In this document: positions 48,381 to 56,641 of the stretch, piece by piece
How positions within the stretch are numbered: the first letter of the stretch is position 1
Layout of the letters: the number at the start of each line of letters is the position of its first letter
Origin: Clostridiales bacterium
GTDB lineage: Bacteria; Bacillota_A; Clostridia; Oscillospirales; Oscillospiraceae
Reading direction: 5' to 3'
NCBI GenBank assembly: GCA_004553625.1
Contig: SFKX01000009.1
Coordinates: 1-64,000, forward strand
Length of the DNA: 64,000 nt
Translations under genes and position numbers: made by a program
Notes under the pieces: generated by a model
The model's input: only the letters and a program-made list of their open reading frames with translations
What the model was told of the DNA's origin: nothing
Database searches by the model: none

Positions 48381-49612
48381 CCCAGTTTTCGCACGAACGA
48401 GAATTCCTCCTGTGCCGGCGGGACGGCCATGGCCGGATCGGCAAACACGGCGCCGCGCTGTACCGCGTCCAGGCCGTAGCGGCCGCGCAGACGGTCCACG
48501 GCAGCATCCAGGCGTCGCTGGCGCTCCAGGTCGGCCCGGTCAACGAACATGTCCAGCTGTTCCGGCGCGGAAGCCGGCGTCAGCTCCTCCGCACGGACGC
48601 CAAGGCTCCGCAGCGGTGCGGGCCATTCATGCGCCTCGCGCAGCAGTCCCAACGCGGCGCACAGAAGCTCGCGGTCGCAGTCCGTGTGGTGGGAGAGGCG
48701 GCGGCGGTGGCTGGCCCAGCTCAGCTCCGGCGAGCGCAGCTCCAGCGTGAGCACGCCTGCGCGCATACCCAGGCGGCGCAGCCGCGAACCCACACATTCG
48801 CAGAGGCTGACCACCACGGGCATAGCGTCCGCAAGGCTCCGCATATCCCGCGGCGTGGTGGTCCCATTGCCAACGCTCTTGGCCGGGGGATACTCGCCCT
48901 CGCGCAGTACCGGCGAGTCGTCCAGACCGTTCGCATAACAGTGCAGCAGCTCGCCCATCTTTCCCAGGCGCAGCTTCAGCATCCGGCAGTCCGCTCGGGC
49001 GATGTCGCCTATCGTCTTGATGCCCAGCGCCGCCAACTTCACCCGCGTCGAGCGCCCGACATACAGCAGTTCCTCCGCCGGGAGCGGCCAGACGATATCA
49101 CGGTAGTTATCCCGACTTATGAGCGTCACCGCATCCGGCTTTCTGTAGTCCGAGCCCAGCTTGGCAAAGACCTTGTTCCAAGACACACCCACGCTGACGG
49201 TCAGCCCCAGCTCGCGCTTGACGCGGCGATTTATCTCCCGCGCCGCACTCAGGCCCTCCCCCGCGCGCAGGCAGCCCGTTATATCCAGCCAGCTCTCGTC
49301 TATGCCGAATGGCTCGCGCCTGTCCGTATAGTCCGAGTAGATCCGCTGCACCTCGCGCGAGTAGTGGATATAGCGCTCAAAATGCGGCGGGAGCACTACA
49401 AGCTCAGGGCACAAGCTCCGAGCCTGCCACAGCGTCATCCCCGTCTTGATCCCGGCCCTTTTCGCCTCCTCCGACTTTGCCAGGACTATCCCGTGACGCT
49501 TCTCCTCGTCCCCGCCCACCGCTACCGGCTTTCCCCTCAGCTCAGGATGGAACAGCAGCTCCACGCTCGCATAGCAGGCGTTTATATCCGAATGTAAAAT
49601 GACCCTATCCAT
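48377..49612 (-). CDS. dinB: DNA polymerase IV (Y-family, DinB)
   Basis: A 411-residue Y-family polymerase. Catalytic residues are in ILHSDINACYASVE and EPFGIDESWLDITG; the palm continues with VSVGVSWNKVFAKLGSDYRKPDAVT, the thumb HhH LAALGIKTIGDIA follows, and the little finger ends with EQLDMF, a perfect beta-clamp-binding QLxMF-type motif near residue 370. It performs error-prone translesion synthesis. I chose the ATG at 49612 because the ATG at 49621 overlaps the -10 box and could not be transcribed; the resulting mRNA is leaderless. A long dyad covers the promoter. Confidence 0.93.
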   Translation of the reverse strand: MDRVILHSDINACYASVELLFHPELRGKPVAVGGDEEKRHGIVLAKSEEAKRAGIKTGMTLWQARSLCPELVVLPPHFERYIHYSREVQRIYSDYTDRREPFGIDESWLDITGCLRAGEGLSAAREINRRVKRELGLTVSVGVSWNKVFAKLGSDYRKPDAVTLISRDNYRDIVWPLPAEELLYVGRSTRVKLAALGIKTIGDIARADCRMLKLRLGKMGELLHCYANGLDDSPVLREGEYPPAKSVGNGTTTPRDMRSLADAMPVVVSLCECVGSRLRRLGMRAGVLTLELRSPELSWASHRRRLSHHTDCDRELLCAALGLLREAHEWPAPLRSLGVRAEELTPASAPEQLDMFVDRADLERQRRLDAAVDRLRGRYGLDAVQRGAVFADPAMAVPPAQEEFSFVRKLG

Positions 49613-49647
49613 ATAAGACATTATAATATCTCACATGGATAGAGTCA
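49600..49647. promoter_or_regulatory. 48-bp dyad operator over the dinB promoter
   Basis: The dyad is centred between 49623 and 49624. The outer arms TGACcCTATCCAT and ATGGATAGaGTCA match except for one pair; the inner arms pair AAGA with TCTC-type bases around ATTATAAT. In total 20 of 24 pairs are symmetric. It spans the -35 box, the -10 box and the start codon of dinB, so a bound repressor would shut the gene fully. It does not resemble the Bacillus LexA box (CGAAC-N4-GTTCG). Confidence 0.75.
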
Positions 49648-49648
49648 A
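49620..49648 (-). promoter_or_regulatory. dinB promoter (leaderless start)
   Basis: TTGACT (49643-49648), a 17-bp spacer and TATAAT (49620-49625) on the minus strand. Initiation about 7 nt downstream falls at 49612-49613, the A of the dinB ATG. Confidence 0.8.
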
Positions 49649-49655
49649 CGAAAAA

Positions 49656-50294
49656 TTATCTTATCAGGATATTTTCAAGCTCTTCTGCTGTCTGAGCAAG
49701 ATATATCGCTCCGGCGGACAGCAGTTCACCCGGCTCGGCATAGCCCCAGGAGACACCTACGCAGGGGATGCCGCATTTTTTTGCGCCGAGAACGTCGTTG
49801 TCCCTGTCCCCGACCATGACAGCGTCCCGGCCGCCAAAGCGGTCCAGGAGTTCGGCTATGACCTCCCACTTTTGACTGCGCGTACCGTCAAACTCGCTGC
49901 CGAGCACGTCGTCAAAGAGCGAACCCAGGCCGTGCTGCTCCAGGATGTCTACGGTGAACTTCGTGGGTTTGCCCGTGGCAACAACGGCCTTTCTGCCGCT
50001 CGCTCGGAGCTTTCGCACCAGCTCCGGCACACCCGGGTAGACCGAACATTCCGTGAGGCCCTCTTTTGAATAGCGCTCGCGGTATTTTGCCGTCATCGCC
50101 TCGGCGGTCACAGTGTCCACGCCGTAGCGGCGCATAAAGCTCTCGCGCAGCGGCGGGCCGACAAAACTGCGAAGCGCACGGTAGTCCGGCTCGCTGAATC
50201 CGAAGCTCTCCGCCGCGTATTGGACGGACTTCATTATCCCCTCGCCGGTGTCAAACACCGTGCCGTCAAAATCAAAAAGTATGGTCTTATACAC
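49656..50294 (-). CDS. HAD-family phosphatase (phosphoglycolate-phosphatase-like)
   Basis: A 212-residue HAD hydrolase of the Gph/PpaX type. Motif I is LFDFDGTVFDTG near the N-terminus, motif II VVATGKPTKF, the Lys in RSQKWEV (motif III) and motif IV VMVGDRDNDVLGAKKCGI. The alpha-helical cap (MKSVQYAAESFGF, FVGPPLRESF) is the C1 type. Substrates of relatives are phosphoglycolate, pyrophosphate and sugar phosphates. The GTG at 50294 after GGGGTGAG is my preferred start; another GTG at 50303 is possible. Confidence 0.9.
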   Translation of the reverse strand: MYKTILFDFDGTVFDTGEGIMKSVQYAAESFGFSEPDYRALRSFVGPPLRESFMRRYGVDTVTAEAMTAKYRERYSKEGLTECSVYPGVPELVRKLRASGRKAVVATGKPTKFTVDILEQHGLGSLFDDVLGSEFDGTRSQKWEVIAELLDRFGGRDAVMVGDRDNDVLGAKKCGIPCVGVSWGYAEPGELLSAGAIYLAQTAEELENILIR

Positions 50295-50400
50295 TGTTCT
50301 CACCCCGCTTTGGGAATTATAACCCCGCCTGCGTCCGTTGTCAATCGCGCTGGCTGCGGCATAAAGTGTAGGGAAAATGACTTTTGAGGGGTATGGATAT

Positions 50401-51483
50401 ATGGAAAAGCAGCAAATCACGCGCTGGTTTCTGGGCGCAAACTCCGGGAACGGTTTCAGCTCGCTTTACGAGGGCTTCTGCCGGGGCGACGGGGACTTCC
50501 TGCGGGTCATCAAGGGCGGACCCGGCTGCGGGAAGTCCACATTCATGCGGCGCATAGGTGAGGCGGCGGAGGCCCGGGGCCTGGAGGTGGAGTACATCCT
50601 CTGCTCCGGCGATCCCGATTCTCTGGACGGCGTCTATATTCCCGCGCTGCGCCTGGGCTATGCGGACGGCACCGCACCACACATCATGGACCCGGAATGC
50701 TTCGGCGCGAGCGGGGATTACCTCAACTTGGGAGCATATTGCAACACAGCCGCGCTCCGGGACAGGGCTCTTGAGCTCGAGCTTTTGACTCTCAGCTACC
50801 GCAAGCGCTATGCCAGGGCCTATTCCCTGCTCCGCGCCGCCGCGAACGCATCGCCCGCAGTCTCGGGAGCCTACATTGCAGAGGCTGACAGAGCCGCTGC
50901 CGCAAAGCGCGCCGCCTCGATGGCGGGCCGGGAACTGCCGCGAGCTAAAAAAAATACGCCCCGCGGTCACGTAACGCGCAGATTTTTGGGCGGCGCCACC
51001 TGCCAGGGTCGCGTGTTCCTGACTGGTACACTGCCTCAGCTCTGCGAGCGCATATACAGGCTCGAGAACACTCTTGGCCTCGGCTCCGTATTCATTGATG
51101 CGATGGCTGATGAGGCGCTCATGCGCGGCTTTGACGTGACGCTCTGCCCGAACTGGCTCGATCCCAGCTTGAACGAGGCGCTTGCCATCCCCGAGCTGGG
51201 TCTGGGCTTTGTGGCGGACTGCGGCGACAACGCAACCCTGCCCGACACCTGCCGCTGCCTCCACCTGGATTCCCTGCCGGACGCCGCCTCCAGCCGCTCC
51301 GCCAGAAAAAAATTCCGGGCCGAGGCCAGGTTGGCCAAAGAGCTAACTGACCTGGCTATTAACAGTCTTGGCCAGGCAAAGCAGCTGCATGATCAGCTCG
51401 AGTCCGTCTGTCTGTCTTACGTCAATTTCACAGAACTGAGCGAGGCGGCAGGCCGAGAATTGGCCCGTCTGCGCCTCGGATAA
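50401..51483 (+). CDS. P-loop ATPase of the PRK06851 type
   Basis: A 360-residue protein. The first half is a complete P-loop domain: RWFLGANSGNGFSSLYEGF, Walker A VIKGGPGCGKSTFMRRIG, then CSGDPDSLDGVYIPALRLGYADGTAPHIMDPE, a block typical of the PRK06851 family. In that family the second half repeats a P-loop domain. Here the repeat (HVTRRFLGGATCQGRVFLTGTLPQLC) has no GxGKST, so the second nucleotide site is lost. A helical tail (LAKELTDLAINSLGQAKQLHDQLE) follows. Function is unknown; some relatives lie near sporulation genes. The ATG at 50401 is chosen for its GAGGGG site and the conserved RWFLGANS start; an earlier in-frame ATG is at 50377. Confidence 0.8.
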   Translation: MEKQQITRWFLGANSGNGFSSLYEGFCRGDGDFLRVIKGGPGCGKSTFMRRIGEAAEARGLEVEYILCSGDPDSLDGVYIPALRLGYADGTAPHIMDPECFGASGDYLNLGAYCNTAALRDRALELELLTLSYRKRYARAYSLLRAAANASPAVSGAYIAEADRAAAAKRAASMAGRELPRAKKNTPRGHVTRRFLGGATCQGRVFLTGTLPQLCERIYRLENTLGLGSVFIDAMADEALMRGFDVTLCPNWLDPSLNEALAIPELGLGFVADCGDNATLPDTCRCLHLDSLPDAASSRSARKKFRAEARLAKELTDLAINSLGQAKQLHDQLESVCLSYVNFTELSEAAGRELARLRLG

Positions 51484-51488
51484 ACCAT

Positions 51489-51526
51489 TGCCGCCGTCAG
51501 TTATACCTGCCGGCGGCACTTTTTTC
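51489..51526 (+). terminator. rho-independent terminator
   Basis: TGCCGCCG (51489-51496) pairs with CGGCGGCA (51511-51518), followed by CTTTTTTC. Confidence 0.85.
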
Positions 51527-51588
51527 ATTTCAAGTGCTGCTTGGTTAAACAAACAAAATTTCCGTCCGGCGCCCGCTTATTTCGGGTA

Positions 51589-51658
51589 AATTATTCAATA
51601 AACAGGTACTAAAAGCCAATATTTAGCCGGTTAAGTTGAAAAAAGCCTGAATTATTCA
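51589..51658. repeat. direct repeats AATTATTCA upstream of the YheO-like gene
   Basis: AATTATTCA occurs at 51589-51597 and 51650-51658, 61 bp (about six helical turns) apart, in an AT-rich region just upstream of the -35 box. These could be regulator sites; the spacing is suggestive only. Confidence 0.35.
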
Positions 51659-51680
51659 CCTTAATATCCAAACAAAAAGT

Positions 51681-51709
51681 TTGACACGCCTTTAATATCG
51701 TGCTACAAT
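51681..51709 (+). promoter_or_regulatory. promoter of the YheO-like regulator and peptide operon
   Basis: Perfect TTGACA (51681-51686), a 17-bp spacer and extended -10 TGCTACAAT (hexamer 51704-51709). Confidence 0.85.
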
Positions 51710-51775
51710 CGGGAAAAATGTTTGTCGAAATTCAATAGCGATCCATATATTCTACAAAATAAGGGTGTGTATTCT

Positions 51776-52393
51776 GTGGAAAATATTCAGGATAGCAAGG
51801 ACTTTCTGGCCAGGCTGGCCGCCAATTTATCCAAGCAATTCGGCAGGTGCTGCGAGGTTGCTGTACACGAATTTAAAGGCGACGATTTGGTAATCACCCA
51901 CATTGAAAACGGCTATGTGACCGGGCGCAAGGCCGGGGACATAAGCACCAACGAATTTCTGGATGAATTCTTCGAGAAGGATTTCATCCGCAACCCGGTA
52001 TACAATCTCAAGACCCGCGACGGGCGCGATCTTCTTTCTTCGACCACGTATATCAAGGACGGCGATAGCATAACCGGCTTTGTCTGCGTAAACTTCGATA
52101 TCAGCGAACTGCAGGGAATCTCCCGCGCGCTGGACTGGGCGGTAAGCGACAGGACCGGACGCGACCTGAGCGACGTAAACGAAGTGCTCGAATATCACCT
52201 TAGCGCATGTGAGCAGCTCATCGGCAAGAGTCCCGAGCAGATGGACAGGGCGGACAAGTTCCGCGCGGTTGAGTATCTCGAGAGCAAGCACGTATTCCTT
52301 ATAACAAAATCCAGCGTGCGCGTCTGCGAGTATCTCAACATCACTAAATACAGTCTCTATACGTTCCTGGACGAAATACGCAAGAATAAATAA
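51776..52393 (+). CDS. YheO-like PAS/HTH transcriptional regulator
   Basis: A 205-residue cytoplasmic regulator. The N-terminal YheO-type PAS domain (LARLAANLSKQFGRCCEVAVHEF, ITHIENGYVTGRKAGD, STTYIKDGDSITGFVCVNFDISEL) is followed by a C-terminal helix-turn-helix (FRAVEYLESKHVFLITKSSVRVCEYLNITKYSLYTFL) at about 160-202. The PAS domain is expected to sense a small ligand. I chose the GTG at 51776, which follows AAGGG; a TTG at 51722 would add 18 residues but lacks a ribosome-binding site. It is the first gene before the peptide operon, on which it presumably acts. Confidence 0.85.
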   Translation: MENIQDSKDFLARLAANLSKQFGRCCEVAVHEFKGDDLVITHIENGYVTGRKAGDISTNEFLDEFFEKDFIRNPVYNLKTRDGRDLLSSTTYIKDGDSITGFVCVNFDISELQGISRALDWAVSDRTGRDLSDVNEVLEYHLSACEQLIGKSPEQMDRADKFRAVEYLESKHVFLITKSSVRVCEYLNITKYSLYTFLDEIRKNK

Positions 52394-52444
52394 TCCGGGC
52401 GCGCGAGGGGAAATATCTATTGTTGGAATGTCAGGAGGTATCGA

Positions 52445-53710
52445 ATGAAAAAGCTCATCTTGTGCAAGCGATTGTTTACGGCTGAGACTGACGCGGTATT
52501 GGAGGATATGGCCATTCTCCTTGAGGACAACCTTATTGCCGGGGTATTTCCGGCGCGCGAGGCGGGCGGCCGCGGGGAATATGACGAGGTCATAGACCTG
52601 AGCGACAGTTTCGTTATGCCGGGCCTGTTTGACTGCCACACCCATGTTGCGGTCAACGGAGGCTTCGACGAGCTGGGGGACGACATTCGGTACTCCCGTC
52701 TGCCCGCTACCTATGCTCTCCGTGGAATCACTTACGCCGAGGCGGACCTGATGGCTGGATTTACTTCCATACGCGACGTCGGCTGCTGCCCCGAGTGGGC
52801 GGACGTCGCCATCCGCGACGCCATCGACCGCGGCGCCTATCCCGGCCCGAGAATGATGGTAGCCGGACTTACGCTCAACGCCGCCGGCGGTCACGGTGAC
52901 AACGGCTTCCTGCCGCCCTACTCCGCTCTGGGCAAGGACAACGTCCGCGCCATAATCTGCGGCCCCGACCAGGCGCGTCAGGCAGCCAGAATGAACTTCA
53001 AGTACGGCGCGAGCTGCCTGAAGTTCATGGCTACTTTTGGTGTTCTCTCCAACAGCGACGACCCCGGTCCTCAGGAGCTCACCTATGAGGAAATGCGCGC
53101 AGCTATCGAGATAGCCGAGTTCCGCGGCTTCACCTCCTGCGCACACGCAGAGGGCAGGACCGGCATAAACGTCGCCGTCCGCGCGGGCGTCACCTCCATC
53201 GAGCACGGCGTGTTCATGGACGAAGAGACCGCCGATCTCATGGTTGAGCGTGGAACCTTCCTGGTCCCGACTCTTATCACTATGAAGCGTATGCTGGACA
53301 TGATGCGCCCCGGCGATTTCCCGGCGCACATTGAGGACAAGATCCGCCGCTGCGCCGCCATCCACGCCAAGACCATCAACATGGCCTATCGCAAGGGCGT
53401 CAAGATCGCCTTTGGTACTGACGTGGGCGCTCCCTATCTCCCGCACGGCTCGCAGGCCGAGGAGTTCGAGTGCATGGTCCACGACGCCGGCATGAAGCCG
53501 GAGCACGCGCTCCAGGCCGCCACCCGCGTTTCCGCCGAGACCCTCCACTGGGCCGACAGGCTCGGCACCATCACTCCGGGCAAGCTGGCCGACATCATTG
53601 CCGTCAAGGGTGACCCCATAAAGGACATCTCCGTCATGCGCGACGTCGGCTTTGTCATGAAGGACGGCGCTGTCTGCAAAAATGAGTTCGCGGAGGTGAG
53701 CGCGAAATGA
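52445..53710 (+). CDS. metal-dependent amidohydrolase (prolidase/imidazolonepropionase-like), copy 1
   Basis: A 421-residue amidohydrolase-superfamily enzyme. The metal ligands are complete: HxH in LFDCHTHVAVNG (about residues 63-66), Lys in GASCLKFMATFG (about 195), His in SCAHAEGR (about 235) and in SIEHGVFMDEE (about 258), Asp in AFGTDVGAPYLPHG (about 325). The closest functional relatives I know are Xaa-Arg/Lys/Pro dipeptidases and N-acyl-amino-acid hydrolases of this superfamily. There is no signal peptide, so it acts on imported substrate. It has a strong AGGAGGT site and overlaps copy 2 by 4 nt. Confidence 0.88.
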   Translation: MKKLILCKRLFTAETDAVLEDMAILLEDNLIAGVFPAREAGGRGEYDEVIDLSDSFVMPGLFDCHTHVAVNGGFDELGDDIRYSRLPATYALRGITYAEADLMAGFTSIRDVGCCPEWADVAIRDAIDRGAYPGPRMMVAGLTLNAAGGHGDNGFLPPYSALGKDNVRAIICGPDQARQAARMNFKYGASCLKFMATFGVLSNSDDPGPQELTYEEMRAAIEIAEFRGFTSCAHAEGRTGINVAVRAGVTSIEHGVFMDEETADLMVERGTFLVPTLITMKRMLDMMRPGDFPAHIEDKIRRCAAIHAKTINMAYRKGVKIAFGTDVGAPYLPHGSQAEEFECMVHDAGMKPEHALQAATRVSAETLHWADRLGTITPGKLADIIAVKGDPIKDISVMRDVGFVMKDGAVCKNEFAEVSAK

Positions 53711-54969
53711 AAACCATTATCCTTTGCAAAAAGCTCTTCACTGCGGAGACCGACTTCGCTCAGGAAAACATGGCCGTAATCCTCGAGGACAACAAGATAG
53801 CCGACGTTGTCCGCAGAGACGAGGTCGGCAGCCTCGACAGTTTTGACAGTGTCATCGACCTTTCGGACAAGTTCGTACTGCCCGGACTCTTTGACTGCCA
53901 CGCTCACTGCGCTTTCAACGGCAGCTTTGAAGAACTCTCCGACCAGTATATGTGCTCCAGCTCCGGACCGAAGATCTCCCTGCTTGCCATACGCAATCTG
54001 CAGGACGACCTCATGGCAGGTTTCACCTCCATCCGCGACGTCGGCTGCTGCCCGGACTGGGCGGACATTGCCATCCGCGACGCGATAAACGAGGGTTATC
54101 ACTGGGGTCCGCGCATGTCCGTCGTCGGCCTGACGATAAATGCTGTCGGCGGTCACGGCGACAACCACCTGCTCCCCTCCTACTCCAGCCTCGGCACCGA
54201 CAGAGTGCGCGCCATCATCTGCGGCGCGGACCAGGCGCGCCAGGCCGCAAGGATCAACTTCAAGTACGGCGCAGACGGCATCAAGTTCATGTCCACCTAC
54301 GGCGTCATGACCCCGGGCGACGACCCCGGTCCTCAGGAGCTCACCTATGACGAAATGCGCGCCATAGTTGAAGTCGCTGACTTCCGCGGCGGCTACACCT
54401 GCACCCACGCCCACGGCCTTAACGGCATAAAGTGCGCGGTCCGCGCGGGCGTCACCTCCATCGAGCACGGCACCTTCATAGACGAAGAGGCCGCTGAGAT
54501 GATGGTCGAACGCGGCACCTTCCTGGTCCCGACTCTGGTGGTCGATCCCAGGATGTTCCGCCACATGAAGCCGGGCGAAATAAAGCCCAATGTCATCGCC
54601 AAGGCCAAGCGCTGCACTGAAGTCCACGCCAAAAATATCGGCATGGCCTACCGCAAGGGCGTCAAGGTCGCCTTCGGTACCGACGTCTGCGCTCCCTACC
54701 TCTACCACGGCACCCAGGCCGAGGAGTTCGTCTACATGGTGAACGAGGCCGGAATGAAGCCCGCTCATGCCCTTCACTCCGCTACGCGCATTGCTTCCGA
54801 GCTCCTGCGCTGGGATAACAAGCTCGGCACCATCACGCCGGGCAAGCTCGCTGATATAATCGCCGTCCCTGGCGACCCGCTTGAGGATATCAGCGTCATG
54901 CAACATGTTACCTTCGTCATGAAAGACGGTAAGGTATATAAAAACCAAGCTGAGGAGGAAATGAAATGA
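53707..54969 (+). CDS. metal-dependent amidohydrolase, copy 2
   Basis: A 420-residue paralogue of the preceding gene and clearly a tandem duplicate: LFDCHAHCAFNG, GADGIKFMSTYG, CTHAHGLNG, SIEHGTFIDEE and AFGTDVCAPYLYHG all align. All metal ligands are kept. The main differences lie around residues 75-95 (QYMCSSSGPKISLLAIRNLQ in place of RYSRLPATYALRGITYAE) and in the His-flanking residues, where substrate pockets of this fold are shaped, so the two copies probably hydrolyse different dipeptide-like substrates. Its stop overlaps the binding-protein start (ATGA). Confidence 0.88.
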   Translation: MKTIILCKKLFTAETDFAQENMAVILEDNKIADVVRRDEVGSLDSFDSVIDLSDKFVLPGLFDCHAHCAFNGSFEELSDQYMCSSSGPKISLLAIRNLQDDLMAGFTSIRDVGCCPDWADIAIRDAINEGYHWGPRMSVVGLTINAVGGHGDNHLLPSYSSLGTDRVRAIICGADQARQAARINFKYGADGIKFMSTYGVMTPGDDPGPQELTYDEMRAIVEVADFRGGYTCTHAHGLNGIKCAVRAGVTSIEHGTFIDEEAAEMMVERGTFLVPTLVVDPRMFRHMKPGEIKPNVIAKAKRCTEVHAKNIGMAYRKGVKVAFGTDVCAPYLYHGTQAEEFVYMVNEAGMKPAHALHSATRIASELLRWDNKLGTITPGKLADIIAVPGDPLEDISVMQHVTFVMKDGKVYKNQAEEEMK

Positions 54970-56531
54970 AAAGATTCCTGTGCATCGTGTTGGCCCTTGC
55001 CATGTGCCTGTCTCTTGCCGCCTGCGGCGGTCAGGACACGCAGGAGCCCACTGACAGCTCCGCTCCCTCGGGTGGCGAAACCCAGGGTACGGAAAACAAG
55101 AACGAGACCGATACTCTCACGGTGTCCCTCTCTACTGAGCTGCAGACGCTTAGCATCTACGGCCAGCAGAACATAGTCACCAACCAGGTGCTGACCAACA
55201 TCTACGACGGTCTGCTCGTGCTCGACCAGGACGCCAACCTCTCCCCCAACATCGCTGAGAGCTGGGATTGGGATGAGGAAAACCTCAAATATACCTTCCA
55301 CATCCGCGACGACATCAAGTTCCACGACGGCAGCGACCTCAAGGCCAGCGACGTCGCCTTCTCCTTCAACCTCATCAAGGAAGAGTACGCCGACTATCAG
55401 GCTACCGTTGCCGCTCAGGTCGACCACGTTGAAGTCATCGACGACTACACCATCGACGTCTACCTGACCGCCCCCTCCGCTACCTTCCTCTACTACTGCG
55501 CTATCTACGTGAAGATCTACTGCGAGGCTGCCTGGGAAACCACCAACGGCTTCACCGAGGGCATCGTCGCCAGCGGCCCCTACAAGCTGGTCTCCTACGA
55601 CCCGACCACCGGCGTTGAGCTCGAGGCTTTCGAGGACTACTTCGCTGGCGCTCCGGCCATCAAGCACGTCAAGTTCAACATTATCCCCGACGGCAACACC
55701 CAGGTCCTCGCCCTCCAGAGCGGCGAGCTGAACATCTCCCGTGACTTCCCCGCCAGCTCCATCACCACCATCGAGAATGACTCCAACCTCGATATCTACT
55801 CCCACAGCTGCGGCATGGTCTACTTCCTGCAGTTCAACCTGCGTGACAACACCATCGAGCCCCTCAAGAACGTCAAGGTCCGCCAGGCCATCAACTACTG
55901 CCTCGATAAGCAGTTCATGGTCGACGTCGCTGAGGAGGGCCTCGGCACCATCGCCAACTCCATCGCCAACCAGAACATGTTCGGTTACGACGACGAGGTC
56001 CCCGGCTACGAGTACAACGTTGAGAAGGCCCTTGAGCTCATGAAGGAAGCCGGCTACGAGGACGGATTCGACATCGGCACCATCTACTGCCGCGAGGGCA
56101 AGGATGAGAACGTCGCCGAGATCGCCAGGGAGAACCTGGCCGCCATCGGCATCACCGCCACCGTCACCCTGCTCGAGACCAATGCCTTCCTGGACGCCAT
56201 GAAGAACGGCAACTTCACCATCGCTGCCACCCACTTGAACCTCAACACCGACGCCGGTCAGACCTTCGAGGTCAGCAGCATCCGTGGCTCCGTTCCCTAC
56301 AGCGGCCTTGAGGACCCCTATATCGAGAGCCAGCGCGATGCGCAGGATATGGAGATGGACGAGGACGCCCGTTGGACCATTCTGCACGACACCCTCGTGT
56401 ACCTGTCTGAGCAGGCCTACTTCGCTCCCTGCTACTACCCCACCATGAGCTACGCTCACACCGCCGGTCTGGTCTTCAACGGCTATGACCCCTTCGTCGG
56501 TCTGCAGCTGCGCTTCCTGTCCTGGGAATGA
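54966..56531 (+). CDS. dipeptide/oligopeptide-binding lipoprotein (SBP family 5)
   Basis: A 521-residue lipoprotein: signal peptide with lipobox LSLAACGG (Cys20), an acidic Ser/Thr linker, then the DppA/OppA fold (QNIVTNQVLTNIYDGLLVLDQDANLSPNIAESWDW, YTFHIRDDIKFHDGSDLKASDVAFSF, VRQAINYCLDKQFMVDVA). It captures peptides or related cations outside the membrane for the permeases encoded further on. It lies inside the operon, directly after the amidohydrolases, and is followed by a stable hairpin that may protect its mRNA. Confidence 0.93.
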   Translation: MKRFLCIVLALAMCLSLAACGGQDTQEPTDSSAPSGGETQGTENKNETDTLTVSLSTELQTLSIYGQQNIVTNQVLTNIYDGLLVLDQDANLSPNIAESWDWDEENLKYTFHIRDDIKFHDGSDLKASDVAFSFNLIKEEYADYQATVAAQVDHVEVIDDYTIDVYLTAPSATFLYYCAIYVKIYCEAAWETTNGFTEGIVASGPYKLVSYDPTTGVELEAFEDYFAGAPAIKHVKFNIIPDGNTQVLALQSGELNISRDFPASSITTIENDSNLDIYSHSCGMVYFLQFNLRDNTIEPLKNVKVRQAINYCLDKQFMVDVAEEGLGTIANSIANQNMFGYDDEVPGYEYNVEKALELMKEAGYEDGFDIGTIYCREGKDENVAEIARENLAAIGITATVTLLETNAFLDAMKNGNFTIAATHLNLNTDAGQTFEVSSIRGSVPYSGLEDPYIESQRDAQDMEMDEDARWTILHDTLVYLSEQAYFAPCYYPTMSYAHTAGLVFNGYDPFVGLQLRFLSWE

Positions 56532-56574
56532 TTTAGTCAACATCTTCACTTTTTCCTGAAACTACCCCAGCGCC

Positions 56575-56611
56575 GAGCTTCGTATCCGGTTGCGGGCCGG
56601 ATACGAGGCTC
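56575..56611 (+). other. intercistronic hairpin after the binding-protein gene
   Basis: TCGTATCCGG pairs with CCGGATACGA, extended by GAGC/GCTC with one bulged base, around a 6-nt loop. No U-tract follows. It resembles mRNA-stabilising hairpins that raise binding-protein expression over the permease genes. Confidence 0.6.
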
Positions 56612-56641
56612 AATTAAATTTAGTCAAGGAGGCAAAAAATC

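Noticed and set aside
49635..50069. A plus-strand frame starting MDRV next to the dinB dyad
   Set aside because: Its start codon is simply the mirror half of the dyad; the rest is antisense to the HAD phosphatase gene.
51827..56549. Three long minus-strand frames (51827-53548, 53434-54948, 54774-56549)
   Set aside because: They mirror the regulator, amidohydrolase and binding-protein genes; the codon bias of the plus-strand genes creates them.
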